Assembly: GCA_041859375.1 (NCBI GenBank)
Contig: JBHEKP010000150.1
Coordinates: forward strand, 1 to 50,673
Direction of reading: 5' to 3'
DNA: 50,673 bases
DNA from: JBHEKP01 sp041859375
Lineage (GTDB): Bacteria; Hydrogenedentota; Hydrogenedentia; Hydrogenedentales; CAITNO01
Each line of letters starts with the position of its first letter. The first letter of the stretch is position 1. Positions 27,222-37,069 of the stretch are shown here, in pieces. The translations under genes and the position numbers were made by a program. Below the pieces are notes generated by a model. That model made no database searches, was not told where the DNA came from, and saw nothing but the letters and a program-made list of their open reading frames with translations.

Positions 27222-27251
27222 TTGTCAGCAAGGATAGGCCTCGGGTATTAT
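27222..27251 (+). promoter_or_regulatory. Promoter of the second surface-protein locus
   Basis: TTGTCA, 18 bases, TATTAT. The spacer ends in GCCTCGGG, identical to the spacer end of the promoter at 33736-33765. The predicted leader of about 160 nt contains an attenuator-like set of hairpins. Confidence 0.6.
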
Positions 27252-27287
27252 GAACACAGAGTTGAAAAAGGTCCGTTTCCAAACTGA

Positions 27288-27368
27288 GGGGCGTCCTCGT
27301 CGCGGCGCCCCCGGCATGATAATTAAATGGAAGACGGGGCGTCCCCATCGGGGACGCCCCTGTTTTTG
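27288..27368 (+). promoter_or_regulatory. Attenuator-like leader with intrinsic terminator
   Basis: Segment 1 GGGGCGTCC (27288-27296), segment 2 CGCCCC (27306-27311), segment 3 GGGGCGTCCCC (27336-27346), segment 4 GGGGACGCCCC (27350-27360), then TGTTTTT. Segments 3 and 4 form a perfect 11-bp terminator stem. Segment 1 can pair with 2, or with the last nine bases of 4 as an antiterminator; 2 can also pair with 3. It lies between the promoter at 27222 and the gene at 27417, as in transcription attenuators. It could be only a terminator for a short transcript. Confidence 0.55.
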
Positions 27369-27416
27369 CATTGGCGTTATGTGTGTGAAGCACCGCAACA
27401 GGTTGGGAGTCACGGC

Positions 27417-28487
<1,071 letters not shown>

Positions 28488-28534
28488 CCATGGGCGCCCT
28501 CATCCAGGATTCAACCCCGTCAGGGAGCATGATT

Positions 28535-31500
28535 ATGAGCCATCAGACAATGAAACGGAGCCGGTTGCTGCGGTCCTATCTGTTCATCACCGCGGCGGCC
28601 CTGCTCGCCGCAACAACAGGCGGCGCGGAAGTGTTCTACTGGAGCGACTACAACTCGGGAATACCACCCGTTTGGGGTGGCACCGTGACCGGTTCAGCCG
28701 GCGCGGAGGGGGGGTATGTGCGCCTGACGAACACCGGCGGCAGCCTGCAGGGCACCTTGGTGCTGCCGAGTCCGGGGAAACCCCTGCCCACGTATAACTT
28801 CTACGCGGACATCTTTATCGGCGGCGGCTCCAATCCGGGGGCGGATGGAATGTGCATTGGCTATGGGAACTACGCCGCCAACGCGAATTTCGGGGAGCAG
28901 GGCATGGGCACCGGTCTTGAACTTCGCATTGTCACGTACACCACCCGCCAGATGCGGCTGTGTTACAACGGGGCGGTCATTGCCCAATGGGCTTTCGCGG
29001 ACGGCGACATCCACACGAACTCGTGGGTTCCCATCCAGATCATGATGACGGCGGACGGGCGCTGCACGGTCTACCACAACCGCACGCTTCGCCTCGGCCC
29101 GGTGGCTATTCCCGGCTGGGCCCCCCAAAGCGCGTGGCGGGTGGCCGTGGGCGCCCGCACGGGCGGCAACGTTGACAACCACCGCGTGGACAATGTGCGG
29201 GTGACCACCTCCGAACCTTTTGTGACCTCCATTAACCGGGCCAGCGCCAACCCCGTGGGCGGGGCCACCTCCTCCGTGAACTACACGGTCACGCTTTCGG
29301 AGCCGGTGAACAATCTCGGCACGGCGGATTTCAACCTGACCCAGGTCAGCGGCACGCCCACCGCGGTCATCGCCTCCGTGTCGGCCGCCTCTGTGAACGC
29401 TTCGGAGGCGTTCACCACCGCCGGTTCGGGCGGCATCGGCACGCTTGCCGGACTCGCCACCGTCTCAGGCGGTGTTTTGCACCTGACCGAGGCGACGAAC
29501 GGCCAGGCCGGCTGGTGGTATCACAACCCGGGAAAGGCCATGACGGCGTTCCATGCGACATTCAGTCTTCGCGTCGGCGGCGGAAGCAGCGCGGACGGCT
29601 GCTGGTTCGGCTATGGCCCGCAGGACACTTCGGGTGTTGACGGCTCGACCACGGGCTTCTATGTCGTGTTTGACAGTTACGACAACGGCGGCGAGACAAC
29701 CCCGGACATCACCGTGAGGCACAACAACAACACCTACGCCGTTGCACGGAGGGATTTCCGCGGGGACGTGTACAAAAACGTTTCGGTCACCGTGACGACC
29801 GACGGCTTGTGCACCGTGATACACGACGGGACGCCCATTTTCGTTGACCTTCCCATAGGCACCTATACCCCCCAGGCATCATGGCGTTTTGGTTTTGGCG
29901 GGTTCACGGGCGGGGCCAACGACCGCCATTACATTGACAATTATGCCGTGACGGACAACGCGCACACCGTCACGCTGAACACGCTGGGCGGGCAGGGGCA
30001 GCTCCGCATGAACCTGAACGGCGCGGTGGTGCAGGACAAGTACGGCGCGAACATCACCCCGAACGCCTTCACCACGGGCCAGGCGTACGACTTTGACTTC
30101 GTCGCGCCGACGGTGACGATTAACCAGGCGGCGGCGCAGGCGGATCCGGCCTCCGCGGCGCCCATTAATTTCACCATCGTCTTCAACGAGGCCGTCAACC
30201 CGGCCACGTTCACCAATGGCGACGTGGCCATCACGGGAACGACGGGCGGCGTGAAGTCGGTGGCGCTGTCCACGTCGAACAACATCACCTGGAACGCGGC
30301 GGTGAGCGGCATGACCTCGCCGGGTGTCGTGATAGCGAACATTGCGGCAAATGCCGCCACGGATGTCCTCGGCAACAACAGCCAGGCGGCCACGTTCACC
30401 GACAACGAGGTGACCTGGGATCCGCCGATATACACGGTGACCTTTGACCCGAACCTCGGCAATCCGCCGAGCTTCCCCACAAAGGACGTGTACGCGGGCG
30501 ACCCCTACGGCACGCTGCCCACGGTGACCCGCGCGGACTGTTCCTTTAACGGCTGGTTCACCGCGCCCACGGGCGGCAGCCTTGTGACGGACGCCACCAC
30601 GGTTACGAACGCGTCGAACCACACGCTGTACGCGCAGTGGACGATTACCAGCGCCTACTGCACGGGCGGCGGCGGCGGTGCCGGCGGCGGCGGCGGCGGG
30701 GGCGGCGGCGGTCGCGCCGGTATGGCGGCCGGGGGCGGGGGCGGTTCTGCGGGGACGGCCGGCGCGGACGGCGCCGGGCAGGTTTCCCCGCCGTCGGCGG
30801 GCCTGGCCGGTTCCACCGGCGCGGCGGGCGCGAACGGCGTGATGTATGGTCTCGGCTGGACGGCGGCCCCCGCCGGCGGGTCCAGCGCAGGCGGCGGCGC
30901 GGGCGGCGCAGGCGGTGTTGGCGGCGCTGGCGGCGCAGGCGGCACGGGCGCGCTGGGCGCAGGCGGCGGCGGCTCCTTTGTGCTTTCGGCCAAGGGCCTG
31001 CTTCGCATCACGGGCCCCGCGCTTCTTGACGTTTCGGCGGCCCCCGCGGTTCTCGGCGGCGCTGGCGGCAACGCGCAGCCCGCGGGTCTTGGCATGGCGG
31101 GCCAGAAGGGCGGCGTCCCCGGCGCGGGCGGTGCTGCCGTCTCGGGCACGGGCAGCGGCGGCCCCAGCCAGAGCGGGAAGGGCGGCAGCTCGAAGAAATA
31201 CGGTGACGGCACCTCCGGCGGCGTTGGCGGCACGGGCGGCGCTGGCGGCATCGGCGGCGTGGGCGGCTCCGGCGGCCGGGGCGGCTTCGGCACGCCGGGC
31301 ATGGTGAAGCTTCACGGATCGGTCGTTCAGGCCTCCGCGGCCACCTTCTCTGCGCAGAACGTGTTCAGCCAGCAGGCGAACCAGAACGGTGCGTGCACGA
31401 TAGTCTCGAACATGACGGCATCGGCGCGCAACGTGAACAAGCCGACGATGGAGCAGTTTGCGACCCCGAACCAGATGCCCGTGCTTGGCGCGGCGCGCAA

Positions 31501-33658
31501 CGACGCGGTTCTGACGCGCCCGACGAACGCGCCGTACGAGACGGCCGGCACGGCGTACCCGCTGATACCCACGCTTGAGGGCGGCCCTTACACCTACGGC
31601 TGGTGCGTTTCGGACTACTGGAACAAGGCCGAGGTGGAGTCGGCGATTGCGGACAAGACGGGCCTTCGGACGGTGTTGCTGACGCAGTCGACGACCCCGG
31701 CGTCGGTGTTCGAGGGTTACAGCCAGTTTGTCATGGTCAACTACGGCGCCACGGCCCTTGACAACATCGCGGTGAAGATTGGGACGAGCAGCGCTGTGCT
31801 CATCCAGGGCGCCTCCGGCACGCCGGGCCGTCTTGAGCCCGGCCAGGCGTGGACGACGACGGTGGTTTCCGGGACGGTGGTGACGGGTGGCACCGGGGTG
31901 GCCATCACGGGCCAGCCGACGGACCAGACGGTGAACCCTGGCGCGACGGCGACGTTCACGGTCACGGCGACGGGTTCGGACATCAACTACCAGTGGCGCC
32001 GGGGCGCGGACCCGATACCGGGCGCGACGGGCCCGAGCTACTCTTTCACGGCGCAGGCATCTGACGACGGCGCGGAGTTCCGCTGCCATGTGACGAACCC
32101 TGGCGCGACGCCGCCGTACTTCAGCGAGGTGTTGTCCGATGCGGCGCGGCTTTCCGTGAACCAGCCGGTGACGATCACGACGGAGCCTGTTTCCCAGTCT
32201 GTGGCCTACCAGACGCCCGTGACGTTCACGGTTGCGGCCGGGGGCACGCCGCCCTTCAGCTACGAGTGGGAGAAGGACGGCGTTGCGCTGGTACCCGCGC
32301 AGACGGGCCCGTCGTTCACGATAGCGTCGGCGGTGGGTTCGGACGCCGGGGTGTACCGGTGCGCGGTGCGCAACGTTGTGAACCCGTCCCCCTCGGCGGC
32401 GGTTTACAGCGCCGGGGCTGCGCTGACGGTTCTTGATCCCGGGATCACGTCTAATCCGTCGGACCTGAGCCGTGTGACGGGCCAGTCGGCGGTGTTCACG
32501 GTTCTTGTGAACGGTTCCGGCGCGCTTTCGTACCAGTGGGAGAAGTCCCCCGACGGCGCGACGAACTGGACGCCGGTCGGCACGGGCGATCCCCGGATCA
32601 CGGGAGCGGACACCTACGAGCTGACGGTGAGCAACTGCGTTGGTTCGGACGCGGGCTACTACCGTGTTCAGGTGACGGGCGCGGGCGTGGCGGTTTCTGG
32701 TTCGGCGCGCCTTCAGGTGAGCGATCCCGCGATTCTCGTGGAGCCGCTGCCCCAGACGGTTGATCCCGGCCAGCCGGCGGTGTTCACGGTGACGGCGGGC
32801 GGCACGCCCCTTGGCGGGGGCGACTTTGGCTACCAGTGGTACAAGGGCACGGAGCTGGTAACCGGCGCGGTTGGCGCGACTTACACGATACCCGCGGCGG
32901 TGTGGTCTGACGCGGGCAGCTACCGCTGCCTTGTGACGGGTCTGAACGGCACGATTTACTCGAACTACGCGCCGCTTGCGGTGCGCGGCGCGCCGATAAC
33001 GCTTGATCCGCAGAAGCCCGGGGACGCGGCGGCGTACACGGGCGACACGGTGGTGCTCGAGGTGTCGGCCGGCGGCGGGTTTGGGTCCGGCGGCGCCCCT
33101 GTGTTCGGCTACCAGTGGTGGTTTGCGACGTCCAAGGCCGCGGCGCCGCTTTCCGGCGAAACCGGCCCGGTGCTGACGCTCTCGCCGGTGGGGCTTGCCG
33201 ACGCGGGCGAGTACTACTGCGTGGTGAGCGACGACTCGCCGTACCCGGCGCAGTCGCGGACGGCGTTGGTGCAGGTTGCGGAGCCGCTTGCGATCACGGT
33301 TTACCCGCAGGGCGCGTCGAAGAACGTTGGCGAGACGCACACGATGACGGTTGCGACCAGCGGCGGCCTTGGCGCGGTGACGTACACGTGGAAGAGGAAC
33401 GGGACCGTGGTGGCGTCGGGTGTGGACCTGACGAGTTACACGACGCCGCCGCTGACCTACCCGGCGTACGACAACGCGTCGTACGTGGTTGAGATCAGCG
33501 ACGAGTCGACGCGCCCCGCGCTGACGACGGCGAGCGCGCCCGCGGTGATCACGCTTTTGAACGTGGTGTTCATGCCCGCGCTGGGCATGGCGGGCCTTGG
33601 CCTGTTGGCGGCGGCGTGCGCCCTTGGCGGCGCGCGCGTTCTGCGCGGGCGCAAATAG
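28535..33658 (+). CDS. Chimeric surface protein: lectin-like, InlB repeat, PGRS-like, six Ig-like domains, sorting tail
   Basis: 1707 aa from the ATG with AGGGAG 7 bases upstream. An earlier in-frame ATG (28490) has no SD and would put a polar stretch before the signal peptide (1-31). 33-225: jelly-roll lectin/LamG-like domain (MCIGYGN, TVYHN). 226-285: partial bacterial Ig-like domain. 292-475: second lectin-like domain. 525-628: bacterial Ig-like domain. 633-706: InlB B-repeat (YTVTFDPN, GWFTAPTGG, LYAQWT). 710-922: GGX repeats ending GTPGMVKLHGS, matching the end of the giant protein's glycine domain. 923-1120: linker. 1123-1675: six Ig-like domains. 1680-1707: MPALGMAG, hydrophobic helix, RGRK, which is an IPTL-CTERM-like tail. 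The part after 710 completes the truncated gene upstream, so residues 1-706 look like an inserted or recombined module. Probably an outer-envelope adhesin. Confidence 0.85.
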   Translation: MSHQTMKRSRLLRSYLFITAAALLAATTGGAEVFYWSDYNSGIPPVWGGTVTGSAGAEGGYVRLTNTGGSLQGTLVLPSPGKPLPTYNFYADIFIGGGSNPGADGMCIGYGNYAANANFGEQGMGTGLELRIVTYTTRQMRLCYNGAVIAQWAFADGDIHTNSWVPIQIMMTADGRCTVYHNRTLRLGPVAIPGWAPQSAWRVAVGARTGGNVDNHRVDNVRVTTSEPFVTSINRASANPVGGATSSVNYTVTLSEPVNNLGTADFNLTQVSGTPTAVIASVSAASVNASEAFTTAGSGGIGTLAGLATVSGGVLHLTEATNGQAGWWYHNPGKAMTAFHATFSLRVGGGSSADGCWFGYGPQDTSGVDGSTTGFYVVFDSYDNGGETTPDITVRHNNNTYAVARRDFRGDVYKNVSVTVTTDGLCTVIHDGTPIFVDLPIGTYTPQASWRFGFGGFTGGANDRHYIDNYAVTDNAHTVTLNTLGGQGQLRMNLNGAVVQDKYGANITPNAFTTGQAYDFDFVAPTVTINQAAAQADPASAAPINFTIVFNEAVNPATFTNGDVAITGTTGGVKSVALSTSNNITWNAAVSGMTSPGVVIANIAANAATDVLGNNSQAATFTDNEVTWDPPIYTVTFDPNLGNPPSFPTKDVYAGDPYGTLPTVTRADCSFNGWFTAPTGGSLVTDATTVTNASNHTLYAQWTITSAYCTGGGGGAGGGGGGGGGGRAGMAAGGGGGSAGTAGADGAGQVSPPSAGLAGSTGAAGANGVMYGLGWTAAPAGGSSAGGGAGGAGGVGGAGGAGGTGALGAGGGGSFVLSAKGLLRITGPALLDVSAAPAVLGGAGGNAQPAGLGMAGQKGGVPGAGGAAVSGTGSGGPSQSGKGGSSKKYGDGTSGGVGGTGGAGGIGGVGGSGGRGGFGTPGMVKLHGSVVQASAATFSAQNVFSQQANQNGACTIVSNMTASARNVNKPTMEQFATPNQMPVLGAARNDAVLTRPTNAPYETAGTAYPLIPTLEGGPYTYGWCVSDYWNKAEVESAIADKTGLRTVLLTQSTTPASVFEGYSQFVMVNYGATALDNIAVKIGTSSAVLIQGASGTPGRLEPGQAWTTTVVSGTVVTGGTGVAITGQPTDQTVNPGATATFTVTATGSDINYQWRRGADPIPGATGPSYSFTAQASDDGAEFRCHVTNPGATPPYFSEVLSDAARLSVNQPVTITTEPVSQSVAYQTPVTFTVAAGGTPPFSYEWEKDGVALVPAQTGPSFTIASAVGSDAGVYRCAVRNVVNPSPSAAVYSAGAALTVLDPGITSNPSDLSRVTGQSAVFTVLVNGSGALSYQWEKSPDGATNWTPVGTGDPRITGADTYELTVSNCVGSDAGYYRVQVTGAGVAVSGSARLQVSDPAILVEPLPQTVDPGQPAVFTVTAGGTPLGGGDFGYQWYKGTELVTGAVGATYTIPAAVWSDAGSYRCLVTGLNGTIYSNYAPLAVRGAPITLDPQKPGDAAAYTGDTVVLEVSAGGGFGSGGAPVFGYQWWFATSKAAAPLSGETGPVLTLSPVGLADAGEYYCVVSDDSPYPAQSRTALVQVAEPLAITVYPQGASKNVGETHTMTVATSGGLGAVTYTWKRNGTVVASGVDLTSYTTPPLTYPAYDNASYVVEISDESTRPALTTASAPAVITLLNVVFMPALGMAGLGLLAAACALGGARVLRGRK
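30658..31302 (+). repeat. Second GGC-rich repeat tract
   Basis: Imperfect GGC/GCG triplets encoding the glycine-rich domain of the chimeric protein. Its left edge starts directly after the InlB-type repeat and is the other inferred breakpoint of the split gene. Confidence 0.85.
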
Positions 33659-33691
33659 CGCGGGGCTTTCCCCCGTGACCGGATGAGACAC

Positions 33692-33731
33692 GGCCGGGCC
33701 GCGGCAGACGCCGCGGTCCGGCCTCTTTTTT
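33692..33731 (+). terminator. Strong rho-independent terminator
   Basis: 14-bp stem (33692-33705 with 33710-33723, one mismatch), loop AGAC, followed by TCTTTTTT. It closes the 28535 gene and separates it from the ABC operon. Confidence 0.85.
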
Positions 33732-33735
33732 GGGA

Positions 33736-33765
33736 TTGCCGGAAAGGGCAAGCCTCGGGTATCAT
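33736..33765 (+). promoter_or_regulatory. Promoter of the ABC importer operon
   Basis: TTGCCG, 18 bases, TATCAT. The spacer end GCCTCGGG is shared with the promoter at 27222-27251, and the preceding terminator is shared too. Confidence 0.5.
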
Positions 33766-33829
33766 CAGCGAACGGCTGATATGGGTTGATTTCCGCACCA
33801 CGGCAACGCAGGGAGTACCGGTCACGCCG

Positions 33830-35479
33830 ATGAACCGCGCGCGCATCACAAGGCCCCTTTCCATGGCGGCGGTGGTCCTGCTGGCCCTCTGGGCGCTGTG
33901 GCCCCCGGCGGAAGAGGCGGAAACCGCGCCGCCCGGCGGGGCCCTTCCGGGCGGTGGGGCCGCGCCTCCGGGGGTGAAACACACGATCAAGTTCAGCCCC
34001 GGCATGTCCTACATGCCCGGATCGGTTCCCTACGGCATCGGCAAGCCGCTGCGCGGGCTTGAAACGGTGCTTCGTGAATTCGAGGCGCGCTTCCCCGACA
34101 CGCGCGTCCAGGTCATCAACGTTCCCATCAACCGCGAGTATCTTGTCACCCAGCTTTCCAGCGGCATGGCCCCGGACATCCTCAACGTGAACGTGGAGGA
34201 CGTGTGGGTGGACGTGCAGAAGAACTGGTATGTGCCGCTGGACAAATTCCTGGAGTCGCCCAACGAATTCGTGCGTGAGAAGGGCGACCCGGCCGCGCCC
34301 GGCTTCAACCAGTGGTGGGACATGTTCAAGTATCAGGCCATCAGCCGGGGCAAGGCCGCGCCGGACGGCCTGATGTACTGCGTCAGCTACGACATGGTCG
34401 AAACCGCCATTTTCTACAACAAGGACATCTTCCGGAAGGCGGGGGTGGGGGTGCCCCAAACCTGGGAGGAGTTCATGGCGCTGTGTGAAAAACTGGAGGC
34501 CACGCCCGTCCCCTTCGACGGCGAGGCGGAGCCGCGCGCCGTCACCCCGGTGATTTTGACCGTGGAGATCATGGCGGACTGGTGCAACGATCTTTTCTTC
34601 GACCAGTTGTACGGCCCCCTGCTGCCCGGCATCGACCTGCTGAAGGATCCGCTGCGCGAGCCCTACCTCCAGGGTTACCTCGACGATGTGGAGCTGTGCT
34701 TCCTTCACCGGAAGGGGTTTTTCACGGAGCGCGACCCGCGCTACCGCGAGGGCTGGCGGATCATGCGCGAATTCAGGCGGCACTGCAACAAGAGCATCGG
34801 ATCCACCATCGACTTTCTGCGCGAGTTCGCCACCCAGCGCGGCGCGATGATCTGGCTTCCCTGCACGCTGGCGCACCGGCTGAAAAACGACCACCGCCTC
34901 GGCTTTGAGTGGGGCCAGTTCTACCCGCCTCCCTTCACAAAAAAGACCAGCAAGTACGCGTCCGGCGCGCCCATGTGCGTCATCGGCGGGTCGTCGGTCC
35001 AGCTTGAGGTGACCAACAGCGCCCTGGGCGACACCCCGGCGGGGCTGCCCTTCGCGGAGCGGATTGAAAAGTCGGAACGGCTGGGGCGGGTGATGCAGCT
35101 CCTCCAGTTCCTCTGCCTTCCGGAAAACCACGAGCGCATCGTGAACGAGTACGAGGGATTCCTGCCCAACATCAAGGGCGTGGAGACGCTGCCGGTGCTG
35201 AAGCCCTTCGAGGAGATTCTGGCGCGGCCCTACACCACCACGAAGTGGGTGTTTTCCTTCGATCTGCGTTTTTACGAGACGCTCCGGCGGCTGCTGGAGC
35301 TGTACCTGAACGACGGCACCGATCTGGACGGGTTCATGGAGTGGCAGCAGGCGAACCTGCGCGCGGCCATGGACAACCTGGAGCGGCGCAAGCCCGTGCC
35401 CATGGAGGAGATGGAGCGGGCCTGGAGGGAACTGGCGCCGGTGCGCGCCCAAATGGAGGATCTGCCCGGCGGCCTGTGA
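33830..35479 (+). CDS. Extracellular solute-binding protein of a carbohydrate ABC importer
   Basis: 549 aa, longer than the usual 400-450 of family 1 binding proteins. An N-terminal hydrophobic segment (about 8-25) acts as signal peptide or anchor. It has no lipobox Cys, and a Pro/Gly-rich linker follows. FEARFPDTRVQVINVP with TQLSSGMAPDILNVN is the first lobe of family 1 binding proteins. YDMVETAIFYNKDIFRKAGVGVPQTWEEF is the classic hinge-region signature. It is first in an operon with two permeases, so it captures a sugar or oligosaccharide in the periplasm. The start is uncertain: GGGAG is 14 bases upstream of the ATG, which is long. Confidence 0.85.
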   Translation: MNRARITRPLSMAAVVLLALWALWPPAEEAETAPPGGALPGGGAAPPGVKHTIKFSPGMSYMPGSVPYGIGKPLRGLETVLREFEARFPDTRVQVINVPINREYLVTQLSSGMAPDILNVNVEDVWVDVQKNWYVPLDKFLESPNEFVREKGDPAAPGFNQWWDMFKYQAISRGKAAPDGLMYCVSYDMVETAIFYNKDIFRKAGVGVPQTWEEFMALCEKLEATPVPFDGEAEPRAVTPVILTVEIMADWCNDLFFDQLYGPLLPGIDLLKDPLREPYLQGYLDDVELCFLHRKGFFTERDPRYREGWRIMREFRRHCNKSIGSTIDFLREFATQRGAMIWLPCTLAHRLKNDHRLGFEWGQFYPPPFTKKTSKYASGAPMCVIGGSSVQLEVTNSALGDTPAGLPFAERIEKSERLGRVMQLLQFLCLPENHERIVNEYEGFLPNIKGVETLPVLKPFEEILARPYTTTKWVFSFDLRFYETLRRLLELYLNDGTDLDGFMEWQQANLRAAMDNLERRKPVPMEEMERAWRELAPVRAQMEDLPGGL

Positions 35480-35498
35480 CCGGGCAAAGGGAGTCATC

Positions 35499-36110
35499 AT
35501 GGAGATCACACTGCGCCCGGAGGAGGAGCGGGATTACCGGCTGGTGGAGCACATCACCCGGGAGGCCTTCTGGAACGTCTACAAGCCCGGCTGCGACGAG
35601 CATTTCATCCTGCACAACCTGCGGGGCGCGCCGTCCTTCATCCGGGAGCTTGATTATGTGGCGGAGGCGGACGGGGAGGTTGCGGGAAACATCGTCTACA
35701 GCAGGGGAACCGTGGCGGACGCCGCCGGAACGGCGCACGAAGTCATTGGCTTCGGACCGGTCAGCGTGCTTCCCGCGCTCCAGGGACGGGGGATAGGGGC
35801 GCGCCTCATCCGCCACACCCTCGGCCTCGCCCGCGAAGCGGGCCACCGGGGGGTGATCATATTCGGCAACCCCGCATATTACCACCGCTTCGGCTTTGAA
35901 AACGCGGCAAGGTTCGGCATCACCACGGCGGACGGGGCCAACTTTGACGCTTTCATGGCCTTGGAACTGCGCGCGGGCGGGCTTGACGGGATCACGGGGC
36001 GCTTTCTTGAGGATCCGGTCTTCCGCCCGGCCCCGGCGGCGCTTGAGGCGTATGACCGGGGCTTCCCCGCGCGGGAGAAACTGGTGACGGACACGCAGTT
36101 GAAACCGTGA
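35499..36110 (+). CDS. GNAT-family N-acetyltransferase
   Basis: 203 aa, YhbS-like. FGPVSVLPALQGRGIGARLIRHTL holds the acetyl-CoA pyrophosphate-binding motif Q-G-R-G-I-G, followed by an Asn-Pro-x-Tyr-Tyr-x-Arg-Phe-Gly-Phe stretch typical of this subgroup. Cytoplasmic. A good SD (AAAGGGAG) stands 7 bases upstream. It sits between the solute-binding protein (19 bp) and the first permease, overlapped by that gene's possible GTG start, so it is in the ABC operon. It might modify the imported compound or a product; the acceptor is not predictable. Confidence 0.85.
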   Translation: MEITLRPEEERDYRLVEHITREAFWNVYKPGCDEHFILHNLRGAPSFIRELDYVAEADGEVAGNIVYSRGTVADAAGTAHEVIGFGPVSVLPALQGRGIGARLIRHTLGLAREAGHRGVIIFGNPAYYHRFGFENAARFGITTADGANFDAFMALELRAGGLDGITGRFLEDPVFRPAPAALEAYDRGFPAREKLVTDTQLKP

Positions 36111-36139
36111 AGGCGGAACAACGGCGGGGGATTGGCGGC

Positions 36140-37069
36140 ATGGCTGAAACAGGCGGAAAAGAAAGCCGGATCGGTTACCGGATGCGCGAGGCGCTGGCCT
36201 GCCACGGGCTTTCGTCGGCGAGCGTGGCGCTGCTGCTCGTGTTTGTGTACCTGCCCGTGTGCTGGGCCTTTGTCAGCTCCCTCTATGAATTCGAAATCGG
36301 CGCGGAGGCGCGCTTCATCGGGCTGGGCAACTACCGGGAAATGCTCTTCTCCGACCCGGTGATCCGGCCGTCCTTCATCAACATGGCCCTGCTCACGCTC
36401 ATCGCCGTGGCCATCCGGCTGACGGTGCCGCTCGTGGTGGCCAAGCTCATCCACTCCCTGCCGGGCGAGCGCGAGCGCTACTTCTACCGGGTGCTCTTCC
36501 TGGTGCCCATCGTGGTGCCGGGCGTGGCGGTGCAGATGATCTGGGGCGGGCTGGTCTACGCCGACCGGGGCCTGCTCAACGAGCTGCTCACGGCGGCGGG
36601 CCTTCAGGAATGGACGGCGGGCTGGCTCAACGACCCGAAGACGGCGCTGGCCGCCTTCGCCATGATCGGCTTCCCCTTCGCGGGCGGCATGGAAATCCTG
36701 ATTTACTATGCGGGGCTGTCATCCATCCCGCAGAGTGTGAACGAGGCGGCGGCGATGGAGGGCTGCACCGGCCTGCGCAAGTTCCTTTACATCGACGTGC
36801 CCATGGTGATGAGCCAGCTCAAGCTGATCCTCATCCTGACCATCATCGGCGGTGTCCAGTCCTACGAGGCGCTCTTTGTGCTGACCAAGGGCGGTCCGGG
36901 CTTCACCACCACGGTGCCCGCGCTCTGGATGTACTACAACGCCTTCAGCTTCCAGCGCATGGGCTACGCCTGCGCCATCGGCGTGGGCCTCTTCTGCATC
37001 GTCTTCGCGCTGACCGCGCTGAACCTGCGCTACTTCAAGTCCTCCGCGGATCTGGAGGGGCCCAAATGA
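36140..37069 (+). CDS. ABC sugar importer permease, MalF/UgpA-type
   Basis: 309 aa from the ATG at 36140; a GTG at 36107 overlapping the upstream stop (GTGA) is an alternative that adds 11 polar residues. Six transmembrane helices. The EAA loop that docks on the ATPase reads NEAAAMEGCTGLRKFLYIDVPM (about residues 204-225). YFYRVLFLVPIVVPGVAVQMIW and the GGPGFTTTVPALWMYY segment are typical of the family. It is the first transmembrane subunit of the importer; the second starts at an ATGA overlap with its stop, so coupling is likely. No ATP-binding subunit occurs in the window, so it probably uses a shared UgpC/MsmK-like ATPase. Confidence 0.9.
   Translation: MAETGGKESRIGYRMREALACHGLSSASVALLLVFVYLPVCWAFVSSLYEFEIGAEARFIGLGNYREMLFSDPVIRPSFINMALLTLIAVAIRLTVPLVVAKLIHSLPGERERYFYRVLFLVPIVVPGVAVQMIWGGLVYADRGLLNELLTAAGLQEWTAGWLNDPKTALAAFAMIGFPFAGGMEILIYYAGLSSIPQSVNEAAAMEGCTGLRKFLYIDVPMVMSQLKLILILTIIGGVQSYEALFVLTKGGPGFTTTVPALWMYYNAFSFQRMGYACAIGVGLFCIVFALTALNLRYFKSSADLEGPK

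Noticed and set aside
29879..35509. 1876-residue minus-strand frame
   Set aside because: Antisense to the chimeric surface protein and the solute-binding protein, both with clear domains. Composition (Arg, His, Val) is that of shadow frames.
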